From Heliocidaris tuberculata (taxonomy: Eukaryota > Echinodermata > Echinoidea > Camarodonta > Echinometridae), in assembly GCA_025618425.1 (NCBI GenBank), contig CM046845.1, forward strand, positions 9,069,083 through 9,133,082: a stretch of DNA of 64,000 nt, given 5' to 3'. How positions within the stretch are numbered: the first letter of the stretch is position 1; each line of letters opens with the position of its first letter. Below the pieces are notes generated by a model. The model was not told the origin of the DNA. It was given only the letters and a program-made list of their open reading frames with translations, and searched no databases. The translations under genes were made by a program, and so were the position numbers. Of the stretch, positions 11,959-22,359 are shown piece by piece.

Positions 11959-12369
11959 CCCTTTCAGGACAGGAATTATTCAAGGGGTTAATTGATCACA
12001 TTTCGATCTTCAAATTGGCAACAATAATGTTTTTCTTTTAGTGCTGCATGGTTCTAATAAGGTGTAATGTCTTTGAGAACAATAAACAGGGTTAAAATTT
12101 TGTTGAAAAGTTGAAAAAATTGCCAATTTTGATGAAAATCAGTGATTTTGAACCTCTCAACATGTTGCCAATTTACGGATTTCAAAGCTTATTCTCATTT
12201 TAAAAATTCCTGGCATCAAACGCAATATGGTCATGGAACAAAAATGGACATAGTGTGTGCAGAATTTTTTGCTCTTTCTACTCTTGCATCTGGTATATTT
12301 TTTTGAGCTCGGAATCAAAAGTTATTGAGTCAAACCACAAAATGTGGTCAGTTGTCTTGAAAGGGTTAA
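11955..12369. mobile_element. piggyBac-like non-autonomous element
   Basis: The left end TTAACCCTTTCAGGACAG and the right end GTTGTCTTGAAAGGGTTAA are inverted copies and both finish in TTAA. TTAA target duplication with termini opening in CCC is the known signature of piggyBac-type transposons. Internal words GTTGCCAA and TTGGCAAC also occur inverted. The element is 415 bp with no coding frame. Its left TTAA is the right TTAA of the neighbouring 506-bp element, implying that one inserted into the target site of the other. Confidence 0.72.
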
Positions 12370-13245
12370 AATATTTCCTAGATTTAATGGAAAAATTTTA
12401 AAAAAAAGTGGATGGATTGCAATATTGTAAGATTTAGACAGCTAATCCCTGAAGTGGCCTACTGGGATATTATGTCTATTTTTGTCTCTTTGGCAAAGCT
12501 CATATCATAAAAATGACCACCCAATTATTGGACAACTATCCAACAGCAGCGCACTCTGTCCCTATTCACGAAGAGCTCAACCGTGACCTCATAAGCATAC
12601 CGTGAGACAGTTACCTGGGTCATAAACTTTCGTAGGAGCCATTAAGAGATTGCTTTTGGGATACTTCATTATTAGTAACCTACATGCATATGGATTTCAT
12701 GGATGTACAGTGTGTAATATGGATTCATGAACTTTCATTTTGTGTAATAGGCCACTAGGCCTGTGTATTCTTTCATTCTGAGATCAAGTTCATAAGGTTT
12801 TCAGGATACAATCTAAAGAGTAAAACCCACTGGTGTACATTGTACTTGAAAACGATAAGAAATATTTGTTGTGTGATTGGGTAATTTTTCTGTTCAAGCG
12901 TGTTTGAAAGCTTCAACCTATATGAACATTTATCCGTTTTTATGTTAAATGCAAACAAATTAAACATATAAAATTAGACACTTAGACGCAATTTAAAAAA
13001 AAATTACAACACAGTTGCTTTTGCATTTTGAATTATTTCAATTTATTTGAGTTAAGCATAGATGTAGATTCAACCTTTATTGGTATGACAAAGGCTTTAT
13101 GTGTTGCATATCATCCATGTTTATCAACTGTACAAATGGATGATGTGAGGTGTCGAGGAATAGATTCAATCTGATTAACTGCTGAGTCTGAATCATGCAG
13201 ACTACCATTTGCTCATCCCTGCTCACCAGAGGATGGAGAGAGAGA
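12370..13245. other. Non-coding stretch, no gene seen
   Basis: AT-rich sequence with only short, featureless open frames. Nothing repeated was recognised apart from short A runs. Confidence 0.5.
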
Positions 13246-13948
13246 AGGTGCGTCTCCATCAGCCACGAGTTTGCTGAAGCTCGAGAATCAAGCCCGATCA
13301 GAAAGAACAAAGAAACACATAAGAATAGAAAGAAGAATAAAGAATGGGAAACACAAAGAAATACATAAGGAAAAGATAAAAAAGAGAGAAGGAAAACAAA
13401 AAAATATAAAAAGATGAGGATAGAAAGAAGGACAAAGAAATGCATATGAATAGAAAGAAGAGTAGACATTGGGAAAACAAAGAAATACAAAAGGAAAGGA
13501 TAAAAAGATAGAAGGAAAACAAATACATAAAGAAACAAAAAGAAAAGAGGAGAGCAAGAAGAACAAAGAAATACATAAGAATAGACACAAGAATAAAGAA
13601 TGGGGGAACACAGAAATACATTAGGAGAAAAAAGAGAGAAGGAAGAACAAGAAATACATATTAAGGAAAATAGAATTTCTAGGATTGGTGTCGTGAATAA
13701 ATTAACTGGAGTTAGAACCGGAGTATGTCTTCACTTGCGAATTAGCCGGCTAATTCGCAAAATAGTGCACTATTTCACAAAAAAAAACTCTAGTTGACTT
13801 GGGTTGTAAGCTCGAGATGAAACCCACAAAATGGCCCGCTATTTGCGTCTTCGTTACAAACTAGCTGAAGCTAGCTCTGATTGAGTTAGTTTCCCCGGAT
13901 CAGAATGAGCAGGCTATTGTGGAAACTTGGGCTGATGAGGACAGGCCT
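13246..13948. mobile_element. TIR element carrying an internal minisatellite
   Basis: The left end (GTGCGTCTCCATCAGCC, ..GAGTTTGC) is inverted at the right end (GGAAACTTGGGCTGATGAGG, then ACAGGCC). Body words GAATAAATTAAC, TTGGGTTGTAAGCTCGA, TTACAAACTAGCTGA and AGCTCTGATTGAGTTAG are shared in the same order with the 340-bp copy at 40461-40800. This copy is 703 bp because about 380 bp of A/G-rich tandem repeat sits inside it. It also contains the inverted motif GCGAATTAGCCGGCTAATTCGC. No transposase coding is visible. Confidence 0.7.
13300..13678. repeat. A/G-rich minisatellite inside the TIR element
   Basis: The repeating theme is AAAGAAATACATAAGAATAG, AAAGAAGAATAAAGAATGGG, then AAAAGAGAGAAGGAAAACAA, occurring about three times with a period near 125 bp. 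Minus-strand frames through it are Phe/Leu/Ser-rich and overlap in more than one phase, so they are repeat artefacts and not membrane proteins. The array is absent from the sister copy at 40.5 kb. Confidence 0.8.
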
Positions 13949-14057
13949 AAATAGAGAGATAGAGAGTCTTCCAAGCATTCCGATGCTAATCTCATCTCTC
14001 AATGAACCCCAGCTTGATCAGATGAATCATCTATTATCCATGCTTGATATGAATTAT

Positions 14058-14530
14058 GATGAGAGAACGCTCTCTTCTCAGCACTAGCTTTTGTGATTAC
14101 AGTATGTGTTAATCAAGGCTAGAAGGTTGAGATGGGAGAACAATCTCTTCAGGCCTTGTAATTAATACAGGTGTGAGATAAGAAAACACCCTTCTTCCCA
14201 GATCATGCTTTTATGATTAAAATATATGTGTGAATCAAGGATGTTAGGATGAGATGGGCAAGTATATAACCTTTTTTCGATATTATGGATGTAAAATGAG
14301 AAAATGCTCTCTTCTCAAATTAAACATTGTGATTACATGTACACTGTACAGTGTGAATCAGGGTTGTGAGGATGAGATCTGAGAACAGTCTCTCTTGCAC
14401 TTGTAATTATTAAAAGTGTGAGATAAGAAAACGCTCTCTTCTCAGATCTAGCTTAATTGTGATCACAAATATGTGAATAGGTTTGTGAGGATCAGAGGAT
14501 GAGATGGGAGAACATTCTCTCAGTTCCATA
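14058..14530. repeat. Minisatellite, about 120-bp unit, four copies
   Basis: The landmark GAGA-AAACGCTCTCTTCTCAG (variants) recurs near 14062, 14178, 14297 and 14425, and TGTGAATCAAGG followed by GAGGATGAGATGGGAGAAC recurs about 60-70 bp after each. Units are diverged and vary in length. The region sits just right of the TIR element at 13246-13948 and a partial unit may begin near 13950. Confidence 0.75.
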
Positions 14531-14542
14531 GTCCATATTAAT

Positions 14543-14759
14543 AATAAGCCAGTTTATAATTACAATTTGTGCATGTGCAGATGAAGGTCATTTGTACTGA
14601 ATCATCATGGTGCGCAGTGCGCACCATGATGTCCGCACCAGTATGATTTTACATGTTAAACAAGTAGCGCCTCCACCAAAACAGATGCACATGCGCGTAC
14701 AAAATTGGGGTCCTTTCGGGGTCATTTGTACCATGTCCTAACTATGAACTGGTTTATTG
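14543..14759. mobile_element. Foldback element with 13-bp perfect central palindrome
   Basis: Outer ends AATAAGCCAGTTTATAATTA and TAACTATGAACTGGTTTATT are inverted copies. Inner words GGTCATTTGTAC recur directly near both ends. In the centre, 14604-14630 is a perfect inverted repeat of 13-bp arms (ATCATGGTGCGCA) around a single G. The element is about 217 bp and has no coding frame. Confidence 0.6.
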
Positions 14760-15376
14760 TGATAACAAGTCATGAGAATTATGTACGCTTCTGCTCTCAT
14801 CATCAGTAATGATCTGTCTAAAAACTGGTGTAATGACCCCGTCATCTTCTCAAACAACTGTCTCTCCTGCACCATTTTACCATTTTTCATCATGATCATC
14901 ATGATATGTAGGCCCTACATGTTCATTTACATGTAAAATTTCTGCGTACATGGAGGCCTATTAAACTCCTTTGCAATTGAATTACTTACACATGTAGGTA
15001 CAAATGAATGCGAGGCACATCAAACAAAAAATCCTTCAGACATCTCCCAGTATTGCCAGATATAATTAATTGTCAGCAGTCGTCACATTTATGATTCACC
15101 TAAAAGGTAGTCTCCCAATTCGACACACAATTTTGAATTTTTTATTTTATAATAATGGTAATATATATATACACACAGGGCTTTCACTTTTGTAAGATCC
15201 TCATTTTCTTCATAGTAAGAGAACTATCCCCTCTCAATTGATTACCCTTTCTTGGTGAAATTTATTCATTTAGCCAATTTTTATATCTCCTCCGAGAAGA
15301 TCAATGTCACAAGAAGAAGATGGCTCATCAATATCTCCGTCTATATAACTCCCATGTGTTATGAATCACTGATTAT

Positions 15377-15616
15377 GAATAATTGCTAGGAATACTGATG
15401 AGAATATTTTGTAGAAGTGCCTAAAACCTAGCATATATAGGAGTCTATTTTGTATTGTCAGGAGATGCCAGAGCAAATAGATTTTTTAAATTTTAGGTTA
15501 TAAAATTATATTGACAAACAAACTGCGGAATGATTGCTTTGAATAATCATGAGAATATTTTATGAAGTGACCTGAAATCATGGATATGAGTAAACATTTT
15601 GTATTCTGGAAGATAT
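15377..15616. repeat. Diverged direct duplication, about 150-bp period
   Basis: GAATAATTGCT near 15377 and GAATGATTGCT near 15528 each begin a copy with shared words GATGAGAATATTTTRTAGAAGTG, CCTNAAA and ATTTTGTATTNTGG. The spacing suggests two eroded tandem units with an indel between. Confidence 0.45.
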
Positions 15617-17139
15617 GTGTTGCAGTGCTACTATTTAGAAAAAAAAAGTGTTTTAAATGTTTTTAATGTTTTTAATTAGAAAACTGCCTATTTGGTTGTT
15701 CATCTCACCATGGACCTCTCTCTCTTGTAGGTCCATGATCTCACCAGAATAAGAGAAGTCAAACACTGGAAATTTCCATGAGTGAATAAGGCTAAATCTT
15801 AGGGCATTTACTTTATTTTGCAGTGCTGCCACTCTCCGATCTTATCTACATGCACATGCTACAAGATTTTTGTCCATGAAATGGAATTATGTCTGAGCTA
15901 AGTTATTGCCCTCCAGACAAGTGTTTAATGTGGGAATGTTATCGTAAGTCATGATCTATCACTGAAAAAAATCTAGGTTTTTGTGTTAATATGAAATCAT
16001 GAAATTGGCTGCGTTTATTCCCATGTTCTGAAGACATTTTCCTGCTCTGGGATTTGGAAAGGGATTGAGGTTAAAACTGAAAGTGGAGTTCTGGTTAAGG
16101 TGAAAAATTAATTTCGAATTGAAAAAAAATGAATAAATAAATAAAACAAAAACAGAGGTTGTCAAGGATCAGGTGTCTTATTACTCCAAAGTTCTCTCTA
16201 AAAAAGAGGAAAGAAAATTGGGGTTTCAAAAGGGGGGGGGGGGGGGATGGAGGCTGGGCCAGATGTGCCCCTGTATATCTGCCATTGTAAAAGTTTCCTT
16301 ACATTGTAGTAGGCTTGTATTACATGTACTTTGGTAATAAATGTTTTCATCCCTATGCGTAATGCTAATGACCATCATCACATATATTGATGTGCAGCAT
16401 GAAGGCCAGTTGTGGGGACTCTGGGAAGTTAATTATTCTGCCTGTAAACAAGTTGTCAGGTAGGGGAAGTCCCATGATTTCTTCACATTTCATGTAGGGT
16501 ACATACTGTTATTCCACACATTATTCTGTAACCGGTTTTTATGTTCCTGCAGAGAAGATTAACATGCCAGAAAGTGACTTGACTGAATTGTAGGACATGG
16601 CCACAGTTCACTGAGCCGAATCGGCATGTTGAAATGAAAGGAACACCTACAAATGTTATTGATGTTTCAGCTACTGATCAGTCGGTCCAGTGTCCAAACA
16701 GAGCCATACATGTAGACCAACATGATGTAAATGTACATGTCGTAAACATCAATAAGGCCATGAATAGTCTCTTAATTGGCAGGCGACTGACCTAACTTCC
16801 AAACGATCTCTATTTATCCATGAGTGAAAATCGTTATGTCATTATCTGGTGTGTGGATTGTAGTATGTCGTGTGTACAGGAGTATAGTAAATATTTGGTC
16901 ATTTGAATTAGAGTGTTTCTTATGTTGATAGTGACAGAACAAGAAACCAAAATGTGAAGTCAAATCAATAAATGTCAGATATCCATTTGCCTCTTTGACA
17001 CGTTTTGTAGGCTTACATGTACATGTACACAAATGACTCCCAAGTCTGTATATAGTGTGTGCATTGAATTGGAAGTATATTAATGCTTTCTGTAGGCCTA
17101 AAGTTGATAGTTCAGACATGATAAATATGTAGCAGGCAA
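15617..17139. other. Non-coding stretch, no gene seen
   Basis: Contains a short hairpin around GGTCCATG..CATGGACC (about 15710-15738: CATGGACCTCTCTC, TGTAGGTCCATG), a G run near 16233-16247 and several TACATGTA words. No gene or transposon boundary was supported. Confidence 0.5.
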
Positions 17140-17750
17140 CACCACCACCACCACCATCATCATCTTCCTCTTCCTCATGATCTATTATCTTTATGGTGCT
17201 CTTAACATTCTTACAAATCAAAGGTCCCGAGGCTCTACAATGTACCCCTACCACCTCCACCACTACCACTACAATCACCACTACCACGACTGGTCTCCAC
17301 CATTGTCATCTTTCTCTTCCTTATCATCCTTTATCTTTGTATAGTGCTCCTAACGTACTAATGAACCTGAGGTAACTTGGCCTTACCACTACCACCACTA
17401 CAATTACCACTACCACCACAACTACCACTACCACTACCACCACCACAACTGCCACTGCTACCACCACTCCTCTACCACCACCAGCACCACCAGCACTGCC
17501 ACTACCACTATCACCACAACTACCACTACTATTACTACCACTACTACATGTAGCACTACCACCATCTCCATCACCACCACCACCTCCATCACCACCACCA
17601 CCACCACCACCCACCACCACCACCACTACCACCACCACTACCACCACCTCTACCACCATCATCATCATCATCATCATCCCCCTCTTCCTCCTCCTCCTCA
17701 TTCTTTATCTTAGTATGGTGCTCTTAACATTCTTACAACCCAAAGGTCAC
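17140..17750 (+). repeat. CCA/ACC trinucleotide array with a higher-order unit
   Basis: Blocks of CCA, ACC, CAT and CTC triplets alternate with a non-triplet spacer, GGTGCTCTTAACATTCTTAC, followed by AAAGGTC, at about 17195, 17343 (diverged) and 17717. Each spacer is preceded by CATCATC, TCTTCCTC and TTTATCTT words. The structure is therefore a higher-order repeat in which the triplet part has expanded most in the last interval. Frames through it translate as Thr-, Gly- or Val-runs and are not called genes. Confidence 0.88.
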
Positions 17751-17759
17751 CCAGTCATG

Positions 17760-19500
17760 TTAGCCCTTGTCTCATCTTCGTCACGGTCCAACAGCATCGA
17801 CGATACACGCTAGATAATGTCACGCCTGTCAGAAACGTCTACTCCTATACGGCGGCTTTACTCTCATGAAACATGCAAGTCCGTTAACGAGACCCCGTGT
17901 AATTCACGCCTTCCAGAGTCGTTTGCGTCTCGTCACCCTGTTTGTTGTTCGTGGGAACATTAATGGTTTTTACAGCTCTCCCTCGCCTTTCCTTTCAGTG
18001 GGTAAGGCGTCATGGGCCACTGCCATAGAGGCTCTATTCCCATCATTAACAAAATAGACCATTTATCCGAACTTCTGAACTACGTCTAGGCCTACATGCA
18101 TAGTAGTATGCCATGAATGTAACCTGACCTGAAACCACTGCAAGCTTTCATGACTGTGGGAGAGGTTTAGAATTGAGATTCATGAAAATTGCATGCTGCG
18201 AATGATCGATTCACAACTGTTTTATTTTATTTAATATTTGCAAATTTTCATAAGAGTATCTTTCTGAGAAAAATGGAGGTCTTCAACAATTCAAAAGAGT
18301 TTCAGTGTGTTACACACATGTACATTACATGTACATGTATGTCGAAGAATATTTGAACACTACTTGTACATGCAACTTCTTCAACTGATTAATCTAATGT
18401 TTCTTAATGTCCAGAATTAATATGGAAATTTAATTTCATCAAATTTCAGAAAACAAATTGATATATTTTAGATGGTATTTTGTGTGAAATACATGTAAGT
18501 TTATTTCTTGAGAGCATAATAAGCATTGTTGGCAAGATTCAGTAAGCAAGATTACGATGAAATCATATCTGTGTGTGTGTTTGCATTGCTGCTTTAAAAA
18601 AAAAAAATCTGTTATCCATCTAGTCTGTCACCTCAGCTGAAATACTACGCGACACCTCCAGTAATCATCTTGATACATGTGAAAATTGATATTCTTGAAC
18701 CTATCCTGATGAGGACGCAATGTTATGCCATTTCGGGGATGGAATCGGTGTAGCTTACATTCTAAATGGGAGCAGAGTCAATGGGACGCAACTCGCCAGA
18801 TGGGTATCCGGATGTTTTGCTCATATCACCCTTTTGTCAACAAATACAGACCCTTTTTTCATCTTTCACTAATGGCTGCCATATTTAGGTGAAAATGGTC
18901 TGCAAAATTGAGGGCAAATTAGCCACGAGAAAGATGAACCGAGAGAGTTGGAAGATGCTTGCAGAAATGCTATTCAAGATTTTGGTAGTGTGATTTGAGT
19001 TTTGGTTAGCTTCTATGTACTGCTGTTTGTCTTTTTTGCAGAATGCAAATTTTGCAGACTAATATCTCAGTTGGGGGAAAGGGGTGTTCAAAGTTTTCAG
19101 GGATTGCATTTAAGGATTTCCTTCCTAAAAGCATAAACTGTAGGCTGTGAATACATCTAAATTTCTGTGGAAGAGAAAAAAAAAATCATTGTAAATTTGT
19201 AAAAAATCATTTCAAAAGAAAGGGGAAAAGGAAATCATACACTGTAAATAATATTTCATTGATTGATGCTGCATATTGTTCATAATCAATGTTCTCTGTA
19301 TTCTTCTTGAAGATTATGAAATATGAGTCATTCTATTGTGCTGGTGACAGGCCAGTGATAAATCATAATTTCTTCCAAATTATTGTCATGCTCAAGTTTC
19401 ATGAATGGTTTTCAACAATGCATCCATTGTATCTATGCACACGATGCCTGTAATGCAATACTTCAATTCTCTTTGCAATGTTCCACCACAATGATTCTCT
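17760..19500. other. Non-coding, locally CpG-richer stretch
   Basis: From about 17760 to 18050 and 18600 to 18930 the sequence is less AT-biased, has more CpG and no simple repeats. This could be unique sequence under constraint, such as a cis-regulatory segment, but nothing in it proves that. A 63-codon frame at 17866-18057 has no recognisable domain. Confidence 0.4.
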
Positions 19501-19660
19501 GCAGGGGCGCATCCAGGGGGAGGCCGAAGCGCCCCCCCCCCCCCCCCATTGAAACCCAACTGGCATATCTTAAGTACACAATTTTAAAAAATACCTCCTT
19601 AATTGTGTACTTTTTCTGCTCTGTGCCCCCTCTTTTACAAAATCCTGGATCCTCCCCTGC
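19501..19660. mobile_element. 160-bp MITE-like element with GCAGGGG ends
   Basis: The left end GCAGGGGCGCATCCAGG and the right end CCTGGATCCTCCCCTGC are inverted copies over 17 bp with two mismatches. The three bases TCT flank both sides and may be the target duplication. The interior holds a C17-type run and AT-rich sequence. A plus-strand frame running through it is not credible as a gene. Confidence 0.65.
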
Positions 19661-20760
19661 TCTACATCATGAGTTTCAATGAACTTGATGGGAAATCACA
19701 TACATTGTTTGCAGTTAGTGAAACTTTCGTTTTAATTTGTGCTGCAGTGTCAAAATTTTGAGTAAGCTATAGGATAAACTTTTTGATCTGATTCAAGATG
19801 TGCACGTGAAACAAAGCCAGAATTGAATTCAAACCTGCACTTCTTCTGAACTGTTCCATTTGTATTTCAAGTTATACCATCTGTATTTATACCTAAACAT
19901 GACCGCAAAGACTTTCAAGAAATCAACTCTAGGGCAATTATTTCAGTATCCTATTGTAATGCCTATAATCATGTTCAGATTTTGATTTTTTTTATAAATC
20001 ACCTTTTATTAACCAATAAAGGGAATACAATAAACTCAGGTTACCTGTTCTTATTGAATGTGGTACAGGGCAACATAAAATGGATACAGTTAACATGTAT
20101 AAAACATAAGTAACAAAGAAAAATGCACATATTAAACGAATAATTTCAGATCAAGAAATGGAAAGAGATTTGAAATATACTGCATGGTGTCTTCCAATGT
20201 AGGTTATTCTTATTTTGTTGCTCGGTTTTGTGCAGTGTGATATTAAATAAAATGAAAACTAAAGCGATAGATCGTCGTTACTAATACAAAACATAATCTG
20301 AACCTTTCAAGTACATGTATGATTTCTTTATACATGTAAATATTCAAGCAGTAACTGAACATAATTTTTATAGCATTTCAATAATGTATTCACATAGCAA
20401 AATACATGTATATAAATTGTATATTTAAGACTGTCATGTTTCAGTAATGTAATTCAAATGAGAGAGTAATGCATACAGATGCATATACGTACATACAGGT
20501 GGCCTATGGTATGTTTTGCATCGAATTTTGTTACAGTGCGATTTGGCTATAAGCATAGTGCTATACTCTGTAATATGTCCGTAATGTTCGCACATTTCAA
20601 TAGGTGATGCGCATGCTCTTTAAAGTGCCCTAAAGTTGATTTTTTTTTTAAAGTCTCAGTGATAATGTTACCTTTACATTTGTTCTCATTTAATAGATTT
20701 ATTAAACGTACTCTGTTGCAGTTCTAGGATAGAATCGTTATGGTAGAAAACATGTTCATC
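19661..20760. other. Non-coding stretch, no gene seen
   Basis: AT-rich, with a notable cluster of TACATGTA words (about 20316, 20332, 20404). No open frame over 60 codons and no repeat boundaries found. Confidence 0.5.
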
Positions 20761-21250
20761 TTAAAGGCATTGATTAACTTTGCCCAGGATTGAAAAAAAA
20801 AAATCACTGTTCCAGCTAATGCTGTAATCATAATTGCAAACCTTTAGCTCAGACAGGAATCGCCTGAGTTTTATAAGCTGATCGGTCGTTTATATATCAA
20901 GATATTTACGATTGAATATTGATGTCGGGATAGAGTACCACCGAACCCTAAAGAACTCTTACGGTTGATATACCTTGCTCTATCACAGAATACCGTACAG
21001 GCTGGAAACCCGCTCTGAAATCGCCAAGCGCTGGTGCTTGGTTTTTTGTGACTGCAGCGCAGCGAAGAAGCCGAGGGAATTGCGCTAGCGATTGATCGCG
21101 ATTTTCTCTTTTTTAGGATAGTAAACGGGTTCCATTTTCTCTCATACTTTCACATATCCTTAATTATATATGTAGTTAGAGGACTGCACACAATTCAATG
21201 GCATTTGAGCTGATTTTATAATTTTTCACAAAGTTAATCAATCACTTTAA
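20761..21250. mobile_element. 490-bp TTAA element, copy 1
   Basis: The ends TTAAAGGCATTGATTAACTT and AAGTTAATCAATCACTTTAA are inverted copies (about 22 bp, two mismatches). A second copy with roughly 96% identity lies at 34752-35241. Inside, GATAGAG and CTCTATC about 40 bases apart form a stem near 20928-20986, and AAGCGCTGGTGCTTGG forms another. There is no transposase frame. The interior is CpG-richer than the flanks. TTAA at both ends could be a duplicated target or part of the terminal repeat; either way both copies share it. Confidence 0.88.
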
Positions 21251-21897
21251 AGTTAATTTCTTTGTGCATGATACTGAAAAAAAAAAAAAAATCATTGTTA
21301 TCTTTTCATGGGGTGAAAAGTCCCAAGTTCAGAATACACATGGGTATGATAATGTGCCATGCAGTGATTGCATTGTGTAATTTGGTGAGCCGGAAAACCC
21401 AGTCTAAGCTGGGATATGAATTGTTCTTGTCAGGCTCAATAAATAATGATGATCCATTACATGATGGATTGGATTTCGTCAGAAGGGGACAGCTTGACAT
21501 TTTACAGAAATTACAATCTCTGAATATATAGATGGAGCTACATTGGATATTTGCTTCACCGTCTTTTTCTGCCCTGATTTACAAGTCAATATTTCATCAT
21601 TAGTGAATGAAATTGGTTGAATCTCTTTTTTTTTTTAATGTTGTCACATCGTTTATGACTGATGAAGATTGATTCTTCAATTTAGTATTTCAGATAATTT
21701 ATTAGAAGATGAGTAGAATTCAAAATGTTTTGAATTGGAAGCCTTCAAAGAAGCATGTTGGTGCTTGTCCAGTAGTAAGTCAACTCAGAAAAAAAATAAA
21801 ATTGTCATGCAAACAAATGTTTTTCTTTTACCGAGGGGGAGGGGGAAGGGGGGGGGGGGGGGGGGGCTTGCATGCACTCTGTGCTCCTCTTTCCCAA
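21251..21897. other. Non-coding stretch with a long G run
   Basis: Open frames of 89 and 64 codons overlap on opposite strands at 21262-21531 and have no recognisable domain. A G-rich run at about 21836-21866 marks the right part. Confidence 0.5.
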
Positions 21898-22043
21898 GCC
21901 CTGTTTCATGAAACTTGTTATCAATAACAAGTTGCAATAACTGTATAAGCTACTGAAATCCTTGAATCTGATTGGCTGAGAGCAAATTTATCATAGAAAT
22001 ATGGCAGTTGTTACTGATAACAAGTTTAATGAAACGGGACCCT
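21898..22043. mobile_element. 146-bp MITE-like element
   Basis: The left end (CCCTGTTTCATGAAACTTGT, then TATCAATAACAA) is inverted at the right end (TTACTGATAACAAGTTTAAT, then GAAACGGGACCCT). The arms are about 35-40 bp, and a short non-repeated centre contains GATTGGCTGAGAG. There is no coding frame. Confidence 0.8.
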
Positions 22044-22278
22044 GGTTAACCTTTTACCCCTCATCTACCAAATAATACATGTAGTTATATTTTTCTTGCG
22101 CTTAATACTATGTCTGTATAAACTTAACTATTCATGTAAAATGATTTTCTATGACAGAGCTATTTGCTTTGAGGCAGCATGTAATGTCACTTTTAATCAG
22201 ATGCCAATATCAAATAAGTTAGGTTTTCCCCGCTTTGACCAATTAGAATCATTCCCAGGATGCAGTTTGTGTGCTGAG

Positions 22279-22354
22279 ACTCTGAGAGCCAGAATGATGT
22301 TACCTCTTCAAACTTTTACACTGACTTAATGCCCTTTTGGCTCTTAACAGATGA
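22279..22354. repeat. CCAGAAGGGC hairpin repeat, copy 1 (diverged)
   Basis: The right arm TTAATGCCCTTTTGGCTCTTAACAG at 22327-22351 matches the family; the left arm (CTGAGAGCCAGAATGATGTTA, about 22280-22302) is eroded. The family consensus is a stem of CTGTTGAGAGCCAGAAGGGCGTTAA type with a 15-25 base loop. See the family finding for all nine copies. Confidence 0.6.
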
Positions 22355-22359
22355 ATTGT

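Noticed and set aside
13077..13621. Hydrophobic Phe/Leu frames resembling membrane proteins on the minus strand
   Set aside because: They are produced by an A/G-rich minisatellite and are open in three phases.
17324..17701. 125-codon minus frame with Val/Gly runs
   Set aside because: Encoded by the CCA/ACC triplet array; no gene evidence.
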